Position numbers and translations under genes: made by a program
NCBI GenBank assembly: GCA_964393895.1
Contig: CAYMWP010000013.1
Span: 1 to 50,805, forward strand
DNA: 50,805 nucleotides
Direction of reading: 5' to 3'
Source of the DNA: B4-G1 sp964393895
GTDB taxonomy: Bacteria > Chloroflexota > Anaerolineae > B4-G1
Notes under the pieces: generated by a model
The model's database searches: none
Told to the model about the DNA's origin: nothing
What the model saw: only the letters and a program-made list of their open reading frames with translations
Part shown: in pieces, positions 46,839 through 50,805 of the stretch
How the letters are laid out: each line of letters starts with the position of its first letter
How positions within the stretch are numbered: position 1 is the first letter of the stretch

Positions 46839-47930
46839 ACCGTCTACACGTGTGTCCGCATTCCCCTCTTCTTCAACCTCGGCCTCAATCTCGGCCTGGT
46901 TTTGGGCGCGGGCCTCATCCAGCCGCTCTGCCAAGTCCCCCAGTGTGACCTCTGCATCTTCCAGCGGATGTCGCTTCAGCCGATGGGGCAGCGCCAACTC
47001 GGCCGCCAGGAGGATGTCGCGGTCGCTCAGGCGGGTGCGTCCCTCGAAGGCGGCGTGGGCGCGGGCGGCCTTGAGCACCACCAGGTCCGCGCGGTGGCCG
47101 TCTACCCCCAGATCACTCATCATCGTCGCGATGGTCGCCAGGTCGGATTGGGCATACTTGACCTGGGGCAAGAGGCGGCGCGCGCAGGCGATCTCTTCCG
47201 AAAGAGCCTTCTCGCTGGGAGCGCCCTCTGCGCAGAAATCGTCTGGGGCCGCTTCGTAGGCCAGGTTCCGCTCCATGATCGCCATACGGGCCGCGGGGTC
47301 GCGGATGCCCTGGATGTCCACGCAGAGCGCAAAGCGGTCGAGCAGTTGCGGGCGCAGGTCGCCCTCCTCCGGGTTCATCGTGCCGACGAGGATGAAACGG
47401 GACGGGTGGCTGAAGGAGATGCCCTCTCGCTCCACGACGTTGACGCCCATCGCTGCCGCGTCGAGCAACAGGTCCACGACGTGGTCGTCCAGCAGGTTGA
47501 CCTCGTCCACGTAGAGAACGCCCCGGTTGGCCGCGGCGAGGACTCCTGGGTCAAAGCGGCGTTCTCCTTTCTGGATGGCGCGTTCGATGTCCAGCGTGCC
47601 CACGACGCGGTCCTCGGTCGCGCTGACGGGGAGGTCTACAAAGTTGGTGCGCCGGTGGGCGCGAGGCAACTCTTTTCCTGCCTCACTCCGCTCGCGACAT
47701 TCGGTGCACCACGTGGCCGGTTGATCGGGGTCGCAGCCGAAGGAACAATCGGAGACCACCTTGATCTCTGGCAGCAATGCGGCCAGGGCGCGGGCGGCGG
47801 TGGACTTGGCCGTGCCGCGCTCGCCCCGGATGAGCACCCCGCCGATCTGGGGATAAATGGCGTTCAATATCAGAGCGCGCTTCATTCGCTCCTGCCCGAC
47901 GATGGCGGTGAAGGGAAAAATACATACCAT
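46824..47930 (-). CDS. chlI: ChlI-like AAA+ ATPase (chelatase small subunit, or N-terminal half of ChlD)
   Basis: A 368-residue AAA+ protein in the unshifted frame: Walker A RGERGTAKSTAARAL, VDLPVSATEDRVVGTLDIE, Walker B GVLYVDEVNLLDD, VNVVEREGISFSHPSRFILVGTMNPEEGDLRPQLLDRFALCVD (all ChlI/BchI hallmarks) and a C-terminal helical lid. A cysteine cluster, CSFGCDPDQPATWCTEC at about residue 68, is inserted after the Walker A helix. It ends KKKG-stop, three codons after the A-run and in an acidic tail. It drives metal insertion into a tetrapyrrole with a CobN/ChlH large subunit, not seen in the window. The ATG at 47930 follows GAGG. Confidence 0.9.
   Translation of the reverse strand: MVCIFPFTAIVGQERMKRALILNAIYPQIGGVLIRGERGTAKSTAARALAALLPEIKVVSDCSFGCDPDQPATWCTECRERSEAGKELPRAHRRTNFVDLPVSATEDRVVGTLDIERAIQKGERRFDPGVLAAANRGVLYVDEVNLLDDHVVDLLLDAAAMGVNVVEREGISFSHPSRFILVGTMNPEEGDLRPQLLDRFALCVDIQGIRDPAARMAIMERNLAYEAAPDDFCAEGAPSEKALSEEIACARRLLPQVKYAQSDLATIATMMSDLGVDGHRADLVVLKAARAHAAFEGRTRLSDRDILLAAELALPHRLKRHPLEDAEVTLGDLAERLDEARAQNQAEIEAEVEEEGNADTRVDGKKKG
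46830..46838 (-). other. Candidate programmed -1 frameshift site (nine A)
   Basis: On the minus strand nine A are followed by GGCTAG. The unshifted frame reads AAA AAA AAA GGC TAG. The -1 frame has TAA just before the run (GGTAAAA) and then stays open into the VWA domain. The zero-frame stop lies 3 bases after the run, so the shift must occur within these nine A. Run A AAA AAA matches known -1 slippery sequences. A purine-rich GAAGAGGGG lies about 25-35 bases upstream. Confidence 0.85.
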
Positions 47931-47990
47931 AGTTTTGAGCCTCACGAAAGGTCATCTAACCACAGAGGTAAAGCTGACGCACTGCCCGAC

Positions 47991-48230
47991 CTAGCGCGCC
48001 GACCCGCTGCTGCACGTGGCGCAAGACGCCGAGGGCGTACAGGAGGCGCACGACGATCCTGACCCAGCGATGATCCCGCCGCTCCCGATGGCCGAAAACA
48101 AGGAAATAGCGCGGCGCGCGTTCTCGTCGCCGCACTTGGGGCAGGTTATGGGCGCGTCCGCGTCCGCCATAGCTCGCAGGGCGTCAAAGCGCGTCTCGCA
48201 ATTGGAACACTCGTACTCGTATAACGGCAT
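47991..48230 (-). CDS. FmdB-family zinc ribbon protein
   Basis: A 79-residue protein beginning MPLYEYECSNCETRFDAL, with the second ligand pair in CPKCGDENARRAIS, the FmdB/CxxC_CxxC regulatory zinc ribbon layout. The tail is Ser/Cys rich (SCASCTPSASCATCSSG). FmdB proteins were first linked to formamidase regulation; most are of unknown role. It is 61 bp upstream of the chelatase locus in the same direction. Confidence 0.88.
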   Translation of the reverse strand: MPLYEYECSNCETRFDALRAMADADAPITCPKCGDENARRAISLFSAIGSGGIIAGSGSSCASCTPSASCATCSSGSAR

Positions 48231-48367
48231 CTTTTTTGCTCCTCAATCTCGTGGTCGTATTGTACCGCCGTTCAGCTTCACCGTCAAGCCGCATCTCCTT
48301 TCCTTTGCCTCAGCCAGGGGTTGTGTTATACTCCCACGTGAGAGTGATGGACAGAGGAGACCAGGTA

Positions 48368-48610
48368 ATGATCACGATTCAAGTCAAGTTATTCGCCACC
48401 CTGCGCCGCTACTATCCTCACCTGGGGGTCGGCGAAGCGATGGAGGTGGAGCTACCGGACAGCACCACAGTGGGTCAATTGGTCGAGCACCTGCGCCTCC
48501 CCGCCGACGAGGTCAAGATAGTTTTCGTCAACAGCACCGTGCGGAAGCGGGATCATCCGCTGGCAGATGGGGACGAGTTGGGCATCTTTCCGGCAGTGGG
48601 CGGAGGGTAG
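48368..48610 (+). CDS. MoaD/ThiS-family sulfur carrier protein
   Basis: An 80-residue ubiquitin-like protein: ITIQVKLFATLRRYYPHLG, the middle VEVELPDSTTVGQLVEHL, VNSTVRKRDHPLADGDELGIFPAVGGG, ending in the diglycine needed for sulfur transfer (here three glycines). MoaD proteins give sulfur to molybdopterin, which the hydroxylase at 4544 needs, but ThiS-like roles are equally possible. The start at 48368 follows GAGGAGACCAGGTA; upstream in-frame codons have no conserved sequence. Confidence 0.88.
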   Translation: MITIQVKLFATLRRYYPHLGVGEAMEVELPDSTTVGQLVEHLRLPADEVKIVFVNSTVRKRDHPLADGDELGIFPAVGGG

Positions 48611-48744
48611 CGGCGTGGCAGCCCGCTCCCAGGGCGTGACTTTTTCCCCACAAATTTGCAGAGCCGACTTTTCAACGTCTCACCGTTAGGACGGACGCTG
48701 ACTTTGGCGAGCGCTCGTCACGACAGACGAGGAGAAAGCAGAGA

Positions 48745-49509
48745 ATGCGCCAACCCATCATTGCCGGCAACTGGAAAATGCACCTGGGCCGCGTCGAAGA
48801 GGCGCTGCCCTTTGTGCGCCGCGTCCGACACGGGCTGAACCAGATCGAGGGGGTGGAGCGGGTGCTGTGCCCACCTTTCACTGTGTTGGCAGCCGTGGCC
48901 GAGGTGCTGCGTCCCACGCGCATCCGCCTGGGCGCGCAGACGATGCACTGGGAGGTTCAGGGCGCGCACACCGGCGAGATCTCCCCGGCGATGCTGGCGG
49001 AGCTGTGCCAGTACGTCATCCTGGGCCACTCGGAGCGTCGCGCCGCCAACGGCGAAAGTGACGATTCCGTCAACCGCAAAGTTCACGCGGCGCTGGCCCA
49101 CGATCTCACCCCTATTATCTGCGTGGGCGAGAACCCGGCGCAGAACGAGGCCGGTCAGACCCACGAATTCGTCAGCGGCCAGGTGCGGGCGGCCTTGGCT
49201 GATCTCTCGGCGGAGCAGGTCGGGCGGTGCGTCATCGCCTACGAGCCGCTGTGGGCCATCGGCACCGGCAAGGCGGCGACCCCGGCCGACGCCAATCGCG
49301 TCATCGGGCTGACCATCCGAGGGGCCATCGCCGGGACGTTTGGGGAAGCCGCCGCCCAGGCCGTGCGGGTGCAGTACGGCGGCAGCGTCAACGTGGAGAA
49401 CATCGCGGCCTTTATGAGGATGCCTGAGGTGGATGGCGCGTTGGTGGGCGGGGACAGCCTCAAACCGGATTTCGTGGAACTGGTGCAGCGGGCGGCGTCG
49501 GCCCGGTGA
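48745..49509 (+). CDS. tpiA: Triosephosphate isomerase
   Basis: A 254-residue TIM-barrel enzyme interconverting dihydroxyacetone phosphate and glyceraldehyde 3-phosphate. Visible are IIAGNWKMH (substrate-binding N and K), LGAQTMHWEVQGAHTGEISPAML, catalytic His in VILGHSERR, catalytic Glu in VIAYEPLWAIGTGKAATP (with loop 6), and VQYGGSVNVENIAAFM with the phosphate-binding glycines. Length is typical. The ATG follows GAGGAGAAAGCAGAG. It is not adjacent to other glycolysis genes. The shell-protein genes to the right are on the opposite strand. Confidence 0.96.
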   Translation: MRQPIIAGNWKMHLGRVEEALPFVRRVRHGLNQIEGVERVLCPPFTVLAAVAEVLRPTRIRLGAQTMHWEVQGAHTGEISPAMLAELCQYVILGHSERRAANGESDDSVNRKVHAALAHDLTPIICVGENPAQNEAGQTHEFVSGQVRAALADLSAEQVGRCVIAYEPLWAIGTGKAATPADANRVIGLTIRGAIAGTFGEAAAQAVRVQYGGSVNVENIAAFMRMPEVDGALVGGDSLKPDFVELVQRAASAR

Positions 49510-49614
49510 TCCGAGAACACAGATTCCAGGACATCAACGGATAGGAATGGGATGTCTCAATTGGAAGCACCGTAGACAGTTACGTGGATGTTCAGTAATT
49601 CCCGTTTTGAAGCC

Positions 49615-49638
49615 GCACCGCCGTAAAACAGACGGTGC
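49615..49638. terminator. Hairpin after tpiA
   Basis: GCACCG (49615-49620) pairs with CGGTGC (49633-49638) in the spacer between tpiA and the convergent microcompartment operon. The stem is short, with no T-run. Confidence 0.3.
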
Positions 49639-49723
49639 TGGAACGTAGGCCTCGTTTGCACATTCCTGCATCACGCCGCTCAATGTAATTGCGTCCGGTA
49701 CATTGGTCAAGCCGCTGCAAGTG

Positions 49724-49993
49724 TCAGACTAATGTCACCTCGTCCACCACGCCGACGATGACCGCCCGCACAGCGCCGGGGTCGAGGCCGAGGACCTGGC
49801 GCGCCCCGTTCCCTTCGTCAATCACCAGCACCGTGTCGCCGGGGCCGGCCTGCGCCACGTCCACCGCGATGTCGTAATAGCCGGTCTCCTGGCCCCGCAG
49901 GTCGAGCTGGTCCACCAGCAGCAGTTTGCGCCCCTCCAGGTGCGAGATCTTGATCGTGGCAACCACCGTGCCGATGACCTTGCCGATGTACAT
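49724..49993 (-). CDS. EutN/CcmL-type microcompartment vertex protein 1
   Basis: An 89-residue protein of the EutN/CcmL (BMC-P) family: MYIGKVIGTVVATIKISHLEGRKLLLVDQL, VAQAGPGDTVLVIDEGNGARQVLG, and VRAVIVGVVDEVTL. Such proteins form pentamers that cap the vertices of bacterial microcompartment shells. It starts 2 bp after the stop of the second EutN gene, with GAGGAG inside that gene as its ribosome-binding site. It is the last gene of the shell operon in the window. The shell cargo is not encoded here. Confidence 0.92.
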   Translation of the reverse strand: MYIGKVIGTVVATIKISHLEGRKLLLVDQLDLRGQETGYYDIAVDVAQAGPGDTVLVIDEGNGARQVLGLDPGAVRAVIVGVVDEVTLV

Positions 49994-49995
49994 CG

Positions 49996-50325
49996 CTACT
50001 CCTCGTCCTTTGGCAAGTGGCGCCAGGCGGCGGTGGGCTGTTGGCGGCGCGGGCCGCGCTCAACATCAACTTTGTCCACGATGCCCGTGATCGCCAGGTC
50101 CACTGGCACAAAGACCTCTGGCAGCGCCTGGGCTCCCTCTCGGCTGGCCACCATAAAGACCAGCTCGCCCGGCCCGGCCTGAGCGGTGGCGTCGGCGGCG
50201 ATGGTGGGGCGGCCCTGGGGATTCAAGTCTCTGTCCAGCGGTTGCACGACGAGGAACTTTATTCCCTCCAGTCCCTCGTACTTTTGAGTGGCGACCACCG
50301 TGCCGATCACACGCGCGAATTTCAT
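49996..50325 (-). CDS. EutN/CcmL-type microcompartment vertex protein 2
   Basis: A 109-residue BMC-P protein: MKFARVIGTVVATQKYEGLEGIKFLVVQPL, TAQAGPGELVFMVASREGAQAL and ITGIVDKVDVER. It has a C-terminal extension of about 20 residues (GPRRQQPTAAWRHLPKDEE) beyond the pentamer fold, not present in its neighbour, which could bind cargo or another shell protein. Its ATG overlaps the stop of the BMC-T gene (ATGA), so the three genes are translationally coupled. Two distinct vertex proteins in one operon is a recurring feature of some microcompartment types. Confidence 0.92.
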   Translation of the reverse strand: MKFARVIGTVVATQKYEGLEGIKFLVVQPLDRDLNPQGRPTIAADATAQAGPGELVFMVASREGAQALPEVFVPVDLAITGIVDKVDVERGPRRQQPTAAWRHLPKDEE

Positions 50326-50805
50326 AGCCGATCAATCACCCTGGCGCGGAAGCGCGTGGCATCGGCGACGTTCTCCCACATCTCGGGGTGCAGTTGTGGA
50401 ATGACGACCTGCCGCACCAGCAACCCCGGCCGCTCCAGCACGCCCACACCGATCTCGACCGCCGCCTCCACGTCGGCGACCAGCCCGGAGAAGAGCACGA
50501 TGCCCTTGCCCCCCAGCCCGTCGGCCAGCCGCACCTCGACCAGCCGCACCTCGGCCCCCTTGATCCCTGCGTCGGCGGCGTGGATGGCGGCCGCGACGGT
50601 CGTCGTCTCGATCACGCCCAGCGCATCCGTGACTTGCTCCACCCGCCCCCCGCCGATGGCCTCCACCACCTCTGGGTGCACCTGCGGCAGATAGACGAAA
50701 TCCACCGCCGCGTCGCCGCCCACCTCGCGTCCGGCCTTTAGCGACTCCTCCACGTCGGCCACCTGCCCCCCGATCAGCACCAGGTACTTGCCGGGCTGCA
50801 CCGTG
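50322..50805 (-). CDS. Tandem BMC-domain shell protein (BMC-T), 5' partial
   Basis: The frame is open to the window edge. It encodes the last 160 or so residues of a shell protein with two BMC domains. The end of the first domain is KYLVLIGGQVADVEESLKAG; after a linker (YLPQVHPEVVEAI) the second domain is ALGVIETTTVAAAIHAADAG, GKGIVLFSGLVADVEAAVEIG. Tandem-domain proteins assemble as trimers (pseudo-hexamers) in the facet of microcompartments, often with a gated pore. A GTG at 50801 is unlikely to be the true start because the first domain is incomplete there. The gene continues beyond the window with the rest of the operon. Confidence 0.9.
   Translation of the reverse strand, partial: TVQPGKYLVLIGGQVADVEESLKAGREVGGDAAVDFVYLPQVHPEVVEAIGGGRVEQVTDALGVIETTTVAAAIHAADAGIKGAEVRLVEVRLADGLGGKGIVLFSGLVADVEAAVEIGVGVLERPGLLVRQVVIPQLHPEMWENVADATRFRARVIDRL

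Noticed and set aside
46734..48062. Plus-strand open frame of 442 residues over the chelatase gene
   Set aside because: The opposite strand carries clear AAA+ motifs; this frame has only low-complexity residues.
1..50805. tRNA, rRNA or known riboswitch
   Set aside because: No cloverleaf with TTCGA-type loop, rRNA stretch or recognised aptamer was found by eye. A covariance-model search would be decisive.

Overview
The window is about 50.8 kb of GC-rich chromosomal DNA from a bacterium that most resembles a member of the Chloroflexota (Anaerolineae-like). This is inferred from the mix of genes and repeats: a GldFG/DUF4340-type ABC operon, an LL-diaminopimelate aminotransferase-like gene, an SDR-type threonine dehydrogenase with KBL, an effector-associated domain in a signalling protein, and many short palindromic intergenic repeats. 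No rRNA, tRNA, CRISPR array, phage or transposase gene was seen. Genes are dense on both strands and most have a clear Shine-Dalgarno sequence.

Layout. 1-1578: tail of an SRPBCC-like gene, a tiny DnaJ-zinc-finger-like protein, a small membrane protein and repeat-rich spacers. 1579-6880: DUF1116 protein (AllG/YlbE family) followed by the three subunits of a molybdenum hydroxylase of the xanthine dehydrogenase/CoxMSL superfamily. 7025-8446: membrane histidine kinase. 8568-12387: ABC export operon (ATPase, permease, GldG-like, DUF4340). 12526-13135: toxin-antitoxin pair. 13155-15887 (minus): M48 protease, lipoprotein cyclophilin, MEMO-family protein. 15888-16517: repeat-built spacer. 16518-18464: dnaK. 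18507-24149 (minus): five-gene signalling operon (FHA-winged helix, PocR-type histidine kinase, response regulator, GAF histidine kinase, receiver protein with an inserted domain), divergent from a Ser/Thr kinase at 24224-25207.

25228-33309 (minus): GH3 protein, serine-palmitoyltransferase-like enzyme, small membrane protein, GNAT, CoaE and ABC-F ATPase. 33521-38795: glycosidase-fold protein, nitroreductase, then HAD phosphatase, aminotransferase and CoA-transferase. 38863-44789: receiver-kinase hybrid, DapL-like aminotransferase, lectin-fold protein, and the threonine catabolic pair tdh-kbl. 44987-48230 (minus): sulfotransferase-like gene, a ChlI/ChlD chelatase locus and an FmdB zinc ribbon. 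48368-49509: MoaD-like protein and triosephosphate isomerase. 49724-50805 (minus): the 3' end of a bacterial microcompartment shell operon running off the right edge.

Most notable: (i) the chelatase locus at 45832-47930, where an AAA+ (ChlI) frame ends four codons after the start of a run of nine A and a VWA (ChlD) frame is open in the -1 frame from exactly that run, a strong candidate for programmed -1 frameshifting giving small and medium subunits from one gene; (ii) a receiver domain interrupted by a death-like/effector-associated domain in the signalling operon; (iii) a 34-bp palindrome family with one copy as the dnaK terminator and two copies in frame inside coding sequences; (iv) a perfect 7-bp tandem array between two hydroxylase subunit genes; and (v) a spacer before dnaK made of nested inverted repeats.
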